This document shows, piece after piece, positions 36,110 through 45,518 of a DNA stretch of 64,000 nucleotides. The position numbers were made by a program, and so were the translations under genes. The stretch covers positions 186,001 to 250,000 of the forward strand of contig NZ_AKGG01000016.1 in assembly GCF_000277645.1 (NCBI RefSeq), written 5' to 3'. Below the pieces are notes generated by a model. The model did no database searches and was not told where the DNA came from. It saw nothing but the letters and a program-made list of their open reading frames with translations. The stretch comes from Weissella koreensis KCTC 3621. GTDB lineage: Bacteria > Bacillota > Bacilli > Lactobacillales > Lactobacillaceae. How positions within the stretch are numbered: position 1 is the stretch's first letter; each line of letters begins with the position of its first letter.

Positions 36110-37630
36110 TCACTCCTTTATCAAGTCATGCTGAACCAAATACTGATGTGCCACAGATGCAGCCGGCTCTTTCTTTACATTCACCGCATAGTTCATTTCT
36201 TGCATATCTTGATTCGATATTTTCCCAGCTAATTTATTCAAAGCCTTGACTACTTTAGGATGTTGATTAGCAAATTTTGTCTTCATCAAAGGGGCTCCTT
36301 GATAAGCCGGAAAGAAATTTTTATCATCTTTTAAAAGTGCTAAGTTATACTCCTTAAGTTCACTGTCAGTTGCGTAAGCATCCACCAAATTAATTCGTCC
36401 ATCGTTTATCGCCTCATACCGTAACGCTGGCTCCATAGACTTAGCTGATACCTTAAAGCCATAAGCCTTTTGTAGTCCCCGCATTCCATCATCACGATCG
36501 ATAAATTCTAATGTCATTCCGGGTTTTAGTAAACCATTGATTTTAGCTAAATCACTAATATTATTTAAGTTATTTTCTTTTTTAAATTTTTCAGTTACAG
36601 CTAATGCATAAGTATTGTTATATTGCATTGGCTTAAGATAAGTCAACTTATCTTCTTTACTTAACATATTTTTCGCCAAATCATAAGTTTCTTGAGCCGT
36701 TTGATGTTTCGCCACTTTTCCTTTAACTAATGTTTCCAATACTGATCCACTAAATTCTGGATAGATATCAATCTGATCATTTTGTAATGCACTAAATAAG
36801 AAAGTGGTCTTCCCAAAGTTGGGTTTTAATTGGACATTCGCATGTTCATCATTGTCTTCGATTAATTCCTTATACATATTAATTAATATTTCCGGTTCTG
36901 AGCCAAGTTTCCCAGCAATTGTAATATTTTCGATGCGATTATAGTAAGTAGTATAAACACTTCCACTACCAATCAGCAAGAGCAGACTTAAAAAGGCAAG
37001 TATTGCATGAATTGGTTTAATAGACTGAAACCACCTGACCACTAAACTTAAAGTAACCGCTAAAATGGCCGACGAAACCGCCCCAATAATCAATAGCGAA
37101 GTATCATTTCTATCAATCCCTAACATAATGAAAGTACCCAACCCACCAGCACCAATCAAGGCAGCTAACGTAGCAGTTCCTATAATTAAAACTAGAGCCG
37201 TTCTAATCCCCGAAATTATTTGGGGCATTGCAATCGGTAATTCAACTTTAAATAATTTACGTGCTGATGACATTCCAAATGCATCAGCTGCCTCCTCAAT
37301 TGATGGATCAATTTCTGATATACCTAAATATGTGTTTTGAAAAATAGGCAATAAAGCATAAACAACGAGCGCTATGATCGCAGGCAACGTTCCAATTCCA
37401 ACAAATGGAATTAATAATCCCAACAATGCCAACGATGGAATTGTTTGTAAAATACTAGTTAGTTGTAAAAAAAATTCTGAAAAACGTCGATGTCTGACAA
37501 CCCAAATAGCTAATGGAATTGCTATTAACATAGCAATCACGAGCGCTATAATTGAAATCTGTACGTGTTGCCATAACGCCAATAATAAATCTGTCTTTCG
37601 TTCAATAATGACTTGTATTAATTTTTGCAT
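36110..37630 (-). CDS. opuCB: Fused permease and substrate-binding protein of an osmoprotectant ABC transporter
   Basis: 506 residues. The first 210 form a membrane permease (six segments, with the EAA-type loop IEEAADAFGMSSARKLFKVELPIAMPQI near 118). A linking membrane segment near 215-235 leads to an extracellular glycine-betaine/choline-binding domain (about 240-506, with ITIAGKLGSEPEILINMYKELIED and MEPALRYEAINDGRINLVDAYATD). This OpuAB-like fused form is common in lactic acid bacteria. TTAGGGGAATAAA precedes the start. Together with the ATPase it imports compatible solutes under osmotic stress. Which one is not decided. Confidence 0.9.
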   Translation of the reverse strand: MQKLIQVIIERKTDLLLALWQHVQISIIALVIAMLIAIPLAIWVVRHRRFSEFFLQLTSILQTIPSLALLGLLIPFVGIGTLPAIIALVVYALLPIFQNTYLGISEIDPSIEEAADAFGMSSARKLFKVELPIAMPQIISGIRTALVLIIGTATLAALIGAGGLGTFIMLGIDRNDTSLLIIGAVSSAILAVTLSLVVRWFQSIKPIHAILAFLSLLLLIGSGSVYTTYYNRIENITIAGKLGSEPEILINMYKELIEDNDEHANVQLKPNFGKTTFLFSALQNDQIDIYPEFSGSVLETLVKGKVAKHQTAQETYDLAKNMLSKEDKLTYLKPMQYNNTYALAVTEKFKKENNLNNISDLAKINGLLKPGMTLEFIDRDDGMRGLQKAYGFKVSAKSMEPALRYEAINDGRINLVDAYATDSELKEYNLALLKDDKNFFPAYQGAPLMKTKFANQHPKVVKALNKLAGKISNQDMQEMNYAVNVKKEPAASVAHQYLVQHDLIKE

Positions 37631-37664
37631 TTTATTCCCCTAATTGATTTAAGCAATATATGAA

Positions 37665-37693
37665 ACTATACTCGTTATATATTTAAATGTTAA
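37665..37693 (-). promoter_or_regulatory. Promoter of the osmoprotectant transporter operon
   Basis: TTAACA (37688-37693), 17 nt, TATAGT (37665-37670), 35 nt before the start codon. Confidence 0.6.
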
Positions 37694-37746
37694 TATTAAT
37701 TTGAAGGTATTTTGCCTTTTAACTTTAAAAAAGAAGGATATAAATT

Positions 37747-38163
37747 TTGCTTGATTCAACAGATCTAAATATTCTAAAAGAACTGAATAAAAATAGTCGT
37801 ATAAAAACAAGTCATCTAGCGCAAAAAATACACCTAACTCCACCCGCCGTTAGCGAAAGAATTAGGAAACTTGAAGAAACTGGGGTTATTGAACGTTACC
37901 GAATCGAAGTTAATTTAGAGAAAATGGGATTTTCTCGACAGATATTTATTGAAGTTACTATGGATACCCCCAATTCCGATATGTATCTTCAGCTTATTCA
38001 TAGATATAGAAATTCTATATTGCATCATTATAAAATAACCGGAGACAGTAATTATTTAATTGAAGGTGCTTTTTACACAAAAGTTGACTTAAACAAATTC
38101 TTAAATGAGCTAGATCGCTTAGCTACATATAGAATTTCTGACGTCATTGACGAATTAATATAA
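37747..38163 (+). CDS. Lrp/AsnC-family transcriptional regulator
   Basis: 138 residues. An N-terminal helix-turn-helix (LDSTDLNILKELNKNSRIKT, then HLTPPAVSERIRKLEETGVIERY near 30-50) is followed by an alpha/beta effector domain. The frame opens with TTG at 37747, after GAAGGAT, and I see no better start. It is divergent from the osmoprotectant transporter and 26 nt upstream of an oxidoreductase gene on the same strand, so either could be its target. The effector is unknown but usually is an amino acid. Confidence 0.87.
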   Translation: MLDSTDLNILKELNKNSRIKTSHLAQKIHLTPPAVSERIRKLEETGVIERYRIEVNLEKMGFSRQIFIEVTMDTPNSDMYLQLIHRYRNSILHHYKITGDSNYLIEGAFYTKVDLNKFLNELDRLATYRISDVIDELI

Positions 38164-38189
38164 AATAATCAATAAGGTGGTCTTAAAAC

Positions 38190-39149
38190 ATGAAAGCAAT
38201 TGTCGTTAATCAACCAGGTGGTCCTGAAAATTTATTCTATCAAGACGTTCCTAAGCCCAAAACAGTTCCTGGATGGTCTTTAATTAAAATCAAAGGATTC
38301 GGTATTAACCATTCTGAAATTTTTACTCGTGAGGGAAAATCCCCTTCAGTTAATTTTCCAAGAATATTAGGAATTGAATGTGTGGGGGTTATTGAAGAAA
38401 CAACTGATCCGAATAGATTACCTAACCAACAAAAGGTCATTTCGATTATGGGGGAAATGGGGCGTGCCTTTGACGGAAGCTATGCCGAATACGTCCTTGT
38501 TCCAAATGAACAAATTTATCCGGTTAATACTGAACTGGCATGGGGTGAATTAGCTGCAATTCCAGAAACATATTATACAGCCTATGGTTCAATGTTAAAT
38601 CTTAACATTACTGAGTCTGACGAATTACTCGTTAGAGGGGCCACCAGTGGTGTTGGAATCGCATTTTTAAATCTAATAAAAAGTAAATATCCTTCCATTA
38701 AAGTTACTGGGACTACTCGGAACCTCGATAAAAGCGCAAATTTAAAAAAAGTTGGCTTTGATCATATCATTGAAGAAAAAAATGGTGTAATTCAAGGAGA
38801 CAATTCCTTTGACAAAATTCTCGAATTAATTGGCCCTGCAACTATTAAAGATAGTTTTAATCACTTAAATGAAAAAGGAATCGTATGTAGCACTGGCCAG
38901 TTAGGTGGACAATGGGATCTTAATAATTTTGATCCCATTATGGACATTCATCAAAACAGCTATCTAACAAGCTTTTATTCGAACAATGTGGATGAACATA
39001 AATTAAATGATCTTTTGAATTACATTACTAGAAACAAAGTAAATGTTAAACCGGAAAAAATTTTTAATTTAAGCGATCTTTCTAAAGCACACAGTTACCT
39101 CCAAAGTAGCCAAAGCTTTGGTAAAGTCATTGTCTTAACTGAGCAATAA
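38190..39149 (+). CDS. Zinc-independent alcohol dehydrogenase/quinone oxidoreductase-like MDR protein
   Basis: 319 residues of the medium-chain dehydrogenase/reductase superfamily. It has the GroES-like N-terminal domain (KIKGFGINHSEIFTREGKSP near 32) and a Rossmann domain with VRGATSGVGIAFLNL near 148. The structural and catalytic zinc Cys ligands are absent, which points to the NADPH:quinone reductase branch. AAGGTGG precedes the start. Probably in an operon with the Lrp-type regulator. The substrate is unknown. Confidence 0.88.
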   Translation: MKAIVVNQPGGPENLFYQDVPKPKTVPGWSLIKIKGFGINHSEIFTREGKSPSVNFPRILGIECVGVIEETTDPNRLPNQQKVISIMGEMGRAFDGSYAEYVLVPNEQIYPVNTELAWGELAAIPETYYTAYGSMLNLNITESDELLVRGATSGVGIAFLNLIKSKYPSIKVTGTTRNLDKSANLKKVGFDHIIEEKNGVIQGDNSFDKILELIGPATIKDSFNHLNEKGIVCSTGQLGGQWDLNNFDPIMDIHQNSYLTSFYSNNVDEHKLNDLLNYITRNKVNVKPEKIFNLSDLSKAHSYLQSSQSFGKVIVLTEQ

Positions 39150-39236
39150 ATATATAACAATCAATCTAGCTAAAGGAAGATTAATACTCACAAATAAATA
39201 TTCATATATGCAAAATTAAATCAAAATCAGGACAAA

Positions 39237-39277
39237 AAAACCGTTATACAAGCATAAATGCCTATATAACGGTTTTT
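39237..39277. terminator. Bidirectional terminator between the MDR gene and rplL
   Basis: AAAACCGTTATA and TATAACGGTTTT arms with a 16-nt loop and T-runs on both strands. Confidence 0.88.
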
Positions 39278-39313
39278 AATTTACCTTTTGAAAGGTATTA
39301 AGCCTAAATGAAA

Positions 39314-39679
39314 TTACTTAACAGTAACTTCGGCTCCAGTTTCTTCCAACTTAGCCTTTAATTCGTTAGCTTCGTCTTCTGAAACAGCTTCCTTGATAAC
39401 TGAAGGTACGTTGTCAACAAGTCCCTTAGCATCCTTCAATCCCAAACCAGTAACTTCGCGGACAGCCTTGATTACTTGAACCTTAGCGTTACCTGCTGAA
39501 ACCAATTCAACATTAAATTCAGTTTGTGCAGCAGCTTCGCCACCAGCAACACCAGCAGCTGCAACAGGGGCAGCAGCTGAAACACCAAATTCTTCTTCGA
39601 TAGCTGAAACCAAGTCAGCCAAGTCCATGATCGTTGCTTCCTTCAATGAAGCGATGATTGAATCCTTATCAAAAGCCAT
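39314..39679 (-). CDS. rplL: 50S ribosomal protein L7/L12
   Basis: 121 residues, started at ATG 39679 after AAAGGAG. It has the N-terminal dimerisation domain, an Ala/Gly-rich hinge ([15 protein letters not shown] near 37) and the C-terminal factor-binding domain ([23 protein letters not shown] near 65). It forms the stalk that recruits translation GTPases. It is the last gene of the operon. The usual next genes, such as rpoB, are not adjacent here; a convergent oxidoreductase follows instead. Confidence 0.98.
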   Translation of the reverse strand: MAFDKDSIIASLKEATIMDLADLVSAIEEEFGVSAAAPVAAAGVAGGEAAAQTEFNVELVSAGNAKVQVIKAVREVTGLGLKDAKGLVDNVPSVIKEAVSEDEANELKAKLEETGAEVTVK

Positions 39680-39778
39680 GATAATAATCTCCTTTAATTT
39701 TAGCCATATTGGCATAATTTATTAGTAAGTAATATAACTTTATGGTTAAATTTACATTTAGCAAAAAGTTTAAAAGCT

Positions 39779-40282
39779 TTATGCTTCTGCTTCTGCCTTC
39801 GCGTCTGACACAGCCTTAACGGCATAAGCGACGTTACGAACAGGTGCTTGCAATGTTGACAACAACATTGAAAGCAATCCATCGCGGTCTGGCAAAGCGG
39901 CATACTTGTTAATGTCTTCGACACTAGCAATGTTTCCGTCAACCACACCACCCTTGATTTCAAGGGCTTCGATTTCATCAGCATACTTCTTCAAAATCCG
40001 GGCTGGAGCAATTGCATCTTCGTTTGAAAATGCAACGGCTGAAGGTCCGGCAAACAAGTCATTCAAGGCTGACAAGTCAGCAGCTTCGGCGGCACGCGTC
40101 AAAACTTTGTTCTTGATAACCTTCAACTCAACGCCTTCCTCACGTAATGACTTACGTAAGTTGTTAGATTGCTCAACAGTCAATCCACGGACGTCAACTA
40201 CAACAGAAGTAGTTGCATCTTTAAACTTTGATGCAATTTCTTCTACTTTTTGTGCTTTAACAGCAATAGTTGCTTCACTCAT
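39779..40282 (-). CDS. rplJ: 50S ribosomal protein L10
   Basis: 167 residues. It anchors L7/L12 dimers to 23S rRNA and represses its own operon through the leader upstream. The N-terminal domain shows [21 protein letters not shown] near 29 and [13 protein letters not shown] near 53, and the C-terminal helix that binds L7/L12 is at [15 protein letters not shown] near 133. AGGAGGAATC precedes the start. Confidence 0.98.
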   Translation of the reverse strand: MSEATIAVKAQKVEEIASKFKDATTSVVVDVRGLTVEQSNNLRKSLREEGVELKVIKNKVLTRAAEAADLSALNDLFAGPSAVAFSNEDAIAPARILKKYADEIEALEIKGGVVDGNIASVEDINKYAALPDRDGLLSMLLSTLQAPVRNVAYAVKAVSDAKAEAEA

Positions 40283-40319
40283 GGTATTTGATTCCTCCTA
40301 TATTAGATTTGATCCTAAC

Positions 40320-40440
40320 TAAGAAACCCCCAACACCATAGTGCCGGGGGTTCCAATTTGCTTTCGCTCATTTTCACTTCCTCGGCAGGATATATTAAGG
40401 CCAAAAGGCCTCCGGCGTCTTAGGTAGAATCTATTTAATT
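40320..40440 (-). promoter_or_regulatory. L10 leader (ribosomal protein autoregulation) with terminator
   Basis: On the minus strand CCTAAGACGCCGGAGGCC, CTTAATATATCCTGCCGAGG and a spacer lead into an AACCCCC...GGGGGTT hairpin (40325-40352) followed by TTTC. This is the arrangement of the known L10 leader upstream of rplJ-rplL in Firmicutes. The L10(L12)4 complex binds the first part and controls the terminator. Confidence 0.87.
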
Positions 40441-40448
40441 CATTAGAC

Positions 40449-40478
40449 AATATACCAGAAATATCCGGGAAATGTCAA
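40449..40478 (-). promoter_or_regulatory. Strong rplJ promoter
   Basis: TTGACA (40473-40478), 18 nt, TGG-TATATT (40449-40454), which is an extended -10. Confidence 0.85.
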
Positions 40479-40499
40479 TAAACGTCTACAACTTTTTTA

Positions 40500-41192
40500 T
40501 TACAATGATGTAATATCTAAGTTAATAGCAGGTCCAAATGTAGAAGCAATTGATACATGTTGTACATATGTTCCCTTAACAGCAGATGGGCGAGCCTTGA
40601 TAACAACGTCAGAAATTGACTTGATATTTCCAGCAAGCTTGTCAGCATCAAATGAAACCTTACCAACAGGAACAGCAACGTTTCCGTCACGATCAGTACG
40701 GTAAGTAACCTTACCAGACTTAGACTCTTCAACGGCCTTAGCCACATCAAAAGTAACTGTTCCAGTCTTAGGGTTAGGCATCAATCCCTTAGGTCCAAGC
40801 ACACGTCCAACACGTCCAACTTGAGCCATCATATCAGGAGTAGCGATGGCAACATCAAAGTCCAACCATCCATCAGCGATACGCTTAACTAAGTCAGCAC
40901 CACCGACAACATCGGCTCCAGCTGCTTCAGCTTCTTTTGCCTTATCTCCTTGAGCGAAGACAACAACTGTTTGGTCCTTACCAGTTCCGTTAGGCAAAAC
41001 TACAGCCCCACGCAATTGTTGGTCAGCTTGACGTGTATCCACGTTCAAGTTGAATGAGATTTCAACAGTTGAATCAAACTTGGCGAAGTCAATTTCCTTC
41101 ACCAATGCAGCAGCTTCATCCAAGTTGTATAACTTTTCAGCTTCAACTTTTTCTGCGGCTGCTAAATACTTTTTTCCATACTTCTTAGCCAT
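40500..41192 (-). CDS. rplA: 50S ribosomal protein L1
   Basis: 230 residues from ATG 41192, nine nt after AGGAGG; the longer reading adds seven residues. It has typical L1 stretches: [19 protein letters not shown] near 42, [20 protein letters not shown] near 122 and [14 protein letters not shown] near 168. It binds the mobile L1 stalk of 23S rRNA and also acts as a translational repressor of its own operon. Confidence 0.98.
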   Translation of the reverse strand: MAKKYGKKYLAAAEKVEAEKLYNLDEAAALVKEIDFAKFDSTVEISFNLNVDTRQADQQLRGAVVLPNGTGKDQTVVVFAQGDKAKEAEAAGADVVGGADLVKRIADGWLDFDVAIATPDMMAQVGRVGRVLGPKGLMPNPKTGTVTFDVAKAVEESKSGKVTYRTDRDGNVAVPVGKVSFDADKLAGNIKSISDVVIKARPSAVKGTYVQHVSIASTFGPAINLDITSL

Positions 41193-41313
41193 GGTAGCTA
41201 TTCCTCCTTGCAAATGCGGTCAAACGGTCGTCTAAGACCTCCCGCTTGATCATGCTTAGTTTCCTAATGCGATCCGTCTGAAACGGCAATAGTAATTCTT
41301 GTGAGATAAAAAA

Positions 41314-41739
41314 TTATCCTTCAACAACGAATCCCATTGAACGTGCAGTACCTTCGATCATGCGAACAGCTGCATCAACGTCAGCCGCGTTTAGATCTTG
41401 CATCTTAGTCTCAGCGATTTCTTTGACTTGCGCCGCAGTAACCGTTGCTACCTTCTTGGTGTTAGGTTCTCCTGAACCCTTTTCAACACCAGCAGCCTTC
41501 TTCAAAAGAACGGCAGCAGGTGGTGTCTTAGTTACGAATGTAAATGAACGATCTTCATACACTGTAATAACAACAGGAATCAAAAGACCCCCTTGATCCG
41601 CTGTACGAGCATTAAACTCTTTGGCGAACCCCATGATGTTAACACCAGCTTGTCCCAATGCAGGACCAACTGGAGGAGCAGGTGTAGCCTTACCGGCTGG
41701 AATCTGCAACTTAACAATACTTGAAACTTTCTTAGCCAC
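41314..41739 (-). CDS. rplK: 50S ribosomal protein L11
   Basis: 141 residues, exactly the family length, when the GTG at 41739 is used. AAGGAGG lies eight nt upstream. The longer reading of 161 residues starts inside the untranslated leader. [25 protein letters not shown] near 16 is the L11 signature. The C-terminal rRNA-binding domain ends [14 protein letters not shown]. It takes part in factor binding at the GTPase centre. Confidence 0.98.
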   Translation of the reverse strand: MAKKVSSIVKLQIPAGKATPAPPVGPALGQAGVNIMGFAKEFNARTADQGGLLIPVVITVYEDRSFTFVTKTPPAAVLLKKAAGVEKGSGEPNTKKVATVTAAQVKEIAETKMQDLNAADVDAAVRMIEGTARSMGFVVEG

Positions 41740-41760
41740 GATTGTATCCTCCTTCGTGCT

Positions 41761-41800
41761 TGTGGTATAAAATGGCGAGTTTCGATTTCCGCCTCCCACA
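41761..41800 (-). promoter_or_regulatory. Likely L1-protein binding site in the rplK leader
   Basis: The minus strand forms TGTGG...CCACA with an inner GGCG/CGCC helix and an asymmetric A-rich loop, 20-40 nt before the rplK start. This looks like the 23S L1 site mimic used for feedback by L1 in other bacteria. Confidence 0.6.
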
Positions 41801-41828
41801 TATACATGTCACCACGCATACAATGAGT

Positions 41829-41857
41829 ATAATAACAAATAATCTAGATAAAAACAA
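41829..41857 (-). promoter_or_regulatory. rplK-rplA promoter
   Basis: TTGTTT (41852-41857), 17 nt, TATTAT (41829-41834). Confidence 0.6.
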
Positions 41858-42004
41858 GAACATCTCTATTTGTTTCTACTATAAAATAAAAAATGTTCTT
41901 TAATTACTACGCCATTCCTTCATTTAATTAAATGCATCAAGTTTATTTAATATAACCTATTATTGATGATATTTATTGTTAAATCTTAAAAAAATAATAT
42001 TAAA

Positions 42005-42031
42005 AAGCTGAGATCCAAAGGGTCTCAGCTT
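42005..42031 (-). terminator. nusG terminator
   Basis: AAGCTGAGACC and GATCTCAGCTT arms around CTTTG with a short T-run on the minus strand. Confidence 0.85.
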
Positions 42032-42052
42032 CAATTTTAAATATATTCTATA

Positions 42053-42670
42053 CTAATATTTAACAGGTTCAACGTCCGCAAATGAAACTTGAGTGGGTGT
42101 TTCGCGTCCAAAGAAAGTTACCAAAACCGTAACTTCAGCTTTGTCTTCATCAATTTCAGTGATTGGTCCCTCTTGATCAGCCATTGGTCCGGCGATAATC
42201 TTAACGTAATCACCAACAACAGCATCCAACTTTAACTTGTCATGTGATACTTCTTCTTCAGCATCTATTTCTAATGGATTTCCATTTTCATCATAACGAT
42301 GCAAGAAAGTTGCAGCTTCATCCGCTGTCAAAGAAACAGGTTTAGCACCTCCACCACGTGAACCTAAGAATCCAGTAACGTTTGGTGTATTTCGCACGAC
42401 ATACCAAGCTTCATTGGTCATGACCATCTTCACCAAAACATAACCAGGATATTCATTTTCCATATGGGTCTTAATTTCCCCATCAGCGTCACGAACAGGC
42501 ATTCCGTCTTTATCACGATCTACCACTTCTTGTTCTGGTACAATCACGCGATAAATGAAATCGGTCATATTCATTGTTTCAATACGAGATTCCAAACTAG
42601 ATTTAACTTTATTTTCATACCCTGAATACGTCTGTAAGACATACCATTCCGCTTCAACTGATTCAACCAT
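42053..42670 (-). CDS. nusG: Transcription termination/antitermination factor NusG
   Basis: 205 residues from ATG 42670, five nt after GGAGG. The NGN domain has AEWYVLQTYSGYENKVKSSLE near 7 and GYVLVKMVMTNEAWYVVRNTPNVTGFLG near 78. The KOW domain has GDYVKIIAGPMADQEGPITEID near 152. It binds RNA polymerase and modulates pausing. Between the domains is an acidic insert of about 15 residues. Cotranscribed with secE and rpmG. Confidence 0.97.
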   Translation of the reverse strand: MVESVEAEWYVLQTYSGYENKVKSSLESRIETMNMTDFIYRVIVPEQEVVDRDKDGMPVRDADGEIKTHMENEYPGYVLVKMVMTNEAWYVVRNTPNVTGFLGSRGGGAKPVSLTADEAATFLHRYDENGNPLEIDAEEEVSHDKLKLDAVVGDYVKIIAGPMADQEGPITEIDEDKAEVTVLVTFFGRETPTQVSFADVEPVKY

Positions 42671-42760
42671 TAGAGCCTCCATTTTTTCCAAATTAAAAAC
42701 CCCCTTCATCAGAGGGCCGTTCTATATCTCAATTAGTAACTTAATTATAAGCTGTTTTAA

Positions 42761-42931
42761 TTACTTGGACAAGAGCAAAATTCCTTGTTCTAAGAGCCAG
42801 TCAACGCCACCAAAAAATAGGGCGAAGAAAATCGATGTACCCAACACAATTCCCGTATCCCGCATATTTTCACTAAACGTTGGCCATGTCACACGGCGCA
42901 TTTCTGATGCAACTGATCCTAAAAACTTCAT
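42761..42931 (-). CDS. secE: Preprotein translocase subunit SecE
   Basis: 56 residues, started at ATG 42931 after AAGGAG; the TTG at 42952 would add seven. It has one membrane segment (about 29-50) preceded by the conserved amphipathic SEMRRVTWPTFSENM. It forms the SecYEG translocon with SecY and SecG. The place between rpmG and nusG is the standard Firmicutes order. Confidence 0.95.
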   Translation of the reverse strand: MKFLGSVASEMRRVTWPTFSENMRDTGIVLGTSIFFALFFGGVDWLLEQGILLLSK

Positions 42932-42969
42932 TTTACCAATCTCCTTATCCAAATAATTTAAAACGAAAC

Positions 42970-43119
42970 TTACATTGTTTCACGATGCAAAGTATGATGT
43001 CCACAAAATGGGCAATACTTTTTTACTTCAAGGCGTTCCATGCGTTCTGGCTTTTTAGTAACCATATAATTACGTGAAGCGCAGACGCTACATGCTAAAG
43101 CAACTTTTTTAACTCCCAT
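42970..43119 (-). CDS. rpmG: 50S ribosomal protein L33
   Basis: 49 residues, reading [20 protein letters not shown] at the N terminus and [15 protein letters not shown] at the C terminus. Two CxxC pairs form the zinc ribbon, so this is the zinc-containing (C+) form. GAGGAAACGAC precedes ATG 43119. It lies next to secE, as in Bacillus rpmGB. Confidence 0.96.
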   Translation of the reverse strand: MGVKKVALACSVCASRNYMVTKKPERMERLEVKKYCPFCGHHTLHRETM

Positions 43120-43285
43120 GTCGTTTCCTCACTTATTCAATAGTGCAATTATTATAACATACTTATTTGATCCGATACTAACTATAAGTCACTAACAATT
43201 AAATATGGTCCTATACTATTAAACGATTTGTATTTAAATAATGAATATACCCTATTAAATTACCAAAATTATAAACATACAATAA

Positions 43286-43828
43286 TCATTCAATCCCTTT
43301 GATCTTCTTGCGAATACGCATTAAATTTGTGCGAACTTGATTAATAGTTTGGTTCAACATTAGCGCGATTTCAGAGCCTTTATAACCTTCAACTGAAAGT
43401 TTCAGAATTTGTTGTTGAATCGGATTTAATTTAGCAGTGGTCCATTTACTATTTAATAAATTTTCCAATATTTGAAGATACTGTTCCCGACCTAATGGTA
43501 AAATTTCCTCAACTGTTTGATTTTCTAACTGAACGATAATAGTGTTTTGATTTTGAGCCTTCGTCTTCAAACGGTAAATACGACGCCAACATGCCGTTTG
43601 AAAATACTTTGTAAACGCTCGATAATCTCCTGGCGCTAAAGCTCGAGCTGTTTTTATCAACAAAATACTAACTTCCTGACGCCAATCAGCTTCCGTTAAT
43701 TCAGCTGGTCGTTGCCGAAATTGTTTCCAAATTAAGGGTCGATATAGCTGATACAATTCTAAAAAGACCGTACCATCATTAGCTTTCAATCGGTTATATT
43801 GTTCAAAAGTTATCCCTAGTTGATTCAT
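43286..43828 (-). CDS. Sigma-70-family factor at the sigH locus (SigH/ComX-like)
   Basis: 180 residues. The region-2-like part is FLELYQLYRPLIWKQF to YRAFTKYFQTACWRRIYRLK, and the C-terminal region 4 carries a helix-turn-helix (LNPIQQQILKLSVEGYKGSEIALMLNQTINQVRTNLMRIRKK). It is diverged, shorter than Bacillus SigH (218), and like the competence sigma factors of lactobacilli. The place upstream of rpmG-secE-nusG is the sigH position in Bacillus. Target genes cannot be read from this window. GGAGGTGTATTAA precedes the start. Confidence 0.85.
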   Translation of the reverse strand: MNQLGITFEQYNRLKANDGTVFLELYQLYRPLIWKQFRQRPAELTEADWRQEVSILLIKTARALAPGDYRAFTKYFQTACWRRIYRLKTKAQNQNTIIVQLENQTVEEILPLGREQYLQILENLLNSKWTTAKLNPIQQQILKLSVEGYKGSEIALMLNQTINQVRTNLMRIRKKIKGIE

Positions 43829-44076
43829 TTAATACACCTCCACCCTCAGTATGCCAAAAACTTTGTCAGATGGGGAATAAATGTTGCCCTGCTTCACTTC
43901 TTAATCGTAAATGTTGTTACCTAAAATTTATTATATGTAAAATCAGCAAATATAATATTAGTTTTAACCATCAAATTGACCTATTAAACCCATAATAATC
44001 TCTCATAAAATCCTAAATAATCTAAATAATTTAAAATAACCCAATACGTGTCATAAAACTTTTTTAGCCATTAAAA

Positions 44077-44103
44077 AAATCGTCACCTCATTGATGACGA
44101 TTT
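44077..44103 (-). terminator. rlmB terminator
   Basis: AAATCGTCA and TGACGATTT arms with a T-run on the minus strand. Confidence 0.8.
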
Positions 44104-44119
44104 ACATAATTCAATATTT

Positions 44120-44980
44120 TTACAATGGATGACGTGAATTGAAGCCACCATATATTAACAAACTAGCAGCAACTGAAGCATTCAATGATTGCACATGTCC
44201 AACCATTGGAATGGTCAACATTTCGTCAACAGACTTCTTCAAAAGTTGGGCAATACCCTTACCTTCATTCCCAATAATCAAAGCAACCGCTCCTCGGGCA
44301 TCCCATTGCCGATAATCAGTACCATTCATATCAGTTCCAAAAATCCACAAGCCACGTTCCTTCAATTGTTCCACTGTTTGAACCAAATTAGTTACTCTGG
44401 CCACGGGGACATGTTCAATTGCTCCGGTTGAAGTTTTAGCCACCGTAGCCGTTAATTGAACTGCACGGCGCTTCGGAATAATTACTCCATGAACCCCAGC
44501 TGCATCAGCTGTTCGCAAGATCGATCCTAAATTATGTGGATCTTCAATTGAATCTAAGATTAAGAAGAAAGGTTGTTCCCCTGCTTCTTCCGCTTTTTTA
44601 AACAAGTCATCAATCGTTGCATAGGTGTATGCTGCAATCGATAACACAATCCCTTGGTGATTTTGTCCGTCTACTAATTCATCTAATTTTGATTTAGGGG
44701 CATCTTGAATAACTAAGCCTCGTTTTTTGGCTAAGGCAATAATTTCTTGATGTAAAGTATCAGCCAATCCAGTTTGTAACCATACTTTGTTGATCTCAGT
44801 CGTTCCCTTTAGCGCTTCAACTGATGCATGATGGCCATATACAAATTCTATCGTGTCATCAATCGGCACACTCATATTTTCTTGATTTTGCCTAGACTTA
44901 TTTTTAAAATTACGGTCTTTATTATCTGACGCTTTAAAATTATTTTTACGTGGCTTTGCTTGTTTATTTCTTGCTTCCAT
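44120..44980 (-). CDS. rlmB: 23S rRNA (guanosine-2'-O)-methyltransferase, RlmB/TrmH family (SpoU)
   Basis: 286 residues. A basic, disordered N terminus of about 42 residues (rich in Lys, Asn and Arg) precedes the substrate-binding domain ([14 protein letters not shown] near 48) and the knotted SPOUT domain. SPOUT motifs are [23 protein letters not shown] near 142, [10 protein letters not shown] near 236 and [21 protein letters not shown] near 258. It methylates G2251-equivalent in the peptidyl-transferase P loop. The start overlaps mrnC by 17 nt. Confidence 0.95.
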   Translation of the reverse strand: MEARNKQAKPRKNNFKASDNKDRNFKNKSRQNQENMSVPIDDTIEFVYGHHASVEALKGTTEINKVWLQTGLADTLHQEIIALAKKRGLVIQDAPKSKLDELVDGQNHQGIVLSIAAYTYATIDDLFKKAEEAGEQPFFLILDSIEDPHNLGSILRTADAAGVHGVIIPKRRAVQLTATVAKTSTGAIEHVPVARVTNLVQTVEQLKERGLWIFGTDMNGTDYRQWDARGAVALIIGNEGKGIAQLLKKSVDEMLTIPMVGHVQSLNASVAASLLIYGGFNSRHPL

Positions 44981-45389
44981 AATATCTGGTCCGTCCGCTT
45001 TCTACTTGATTAATGACCCATGTAACTACTTCATCGAGCCGTTCAAATTGTTGACTTGCATGTAAATAACCGATCAAAGCCTCAAACCCAGTTGAAATAC
45101 GATATGTAACTACATCGGTATTCTTAGCTTTTGTGTGGGAATTAGCATTTCGACCACGTTTAAAAAACGTTAATTCAGTTTCTGTCAAATATTCATCAGC
45201 CTCCATTAATTCAAATAAAGCTGCATGCGCTTTGGCGGAAACGAAAGCTTTTGCTTGCCTTTGCAAGCGTCCAGGTTTAGTAATACCTTGCGCCAACAAA
45301 TGTTGCCGGATGTAAGTCTCATAAACGGCATCACCCAAATATGCTAAATCGAGACCATTTAATTGTTGATAATTAATTTTTTCATTCAT
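44964..45389 (-). CDS. mrnC: Mini-ribonuclease III
   Basis: 141 residues with an RNase III catalytic domain only and no double-stranded RNA-binding domain. The signature is [21 protein letters not shown] near 10, and the second acidic cluster is in [34 protein letters not shown] near 75. It processes 23S rRNA ends in Firmicutes. The place between cysS and rlmB is the conserved order. The weak start region may favour coupling to upstream transcription. Confidence 0.95.
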   Translation of the reverse strand: MNEKINYQQLNGLDLAYLGDAVYETYIRQHLLAQGITKPGRLQRQAKAFVSAKAHAALFELMEADEYLTETELTFFKRGRNANSHTKAKNTDVVTYRISTGFEALIGYLHASQQFERLDEVVTWVINQVESGRTRYYGSKK

Positions 45390-45518
45390 ATTGATATCTT
45401 GTCGCCCATTTCTAAATTAAAGCATCATATAATTTCGTCTTTTTAATGTTTCACATGAAACATTTGCGCTTATTCTACTGTTTTTACTTACTCTACATTA
45501 AACAGCCTTGAACAGCAA

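Noticed and set aside
39700..39984. Minus-strand ORF of 94 residues over rplJ
   Set aside because: Out-of-frame shadow of rplJ.
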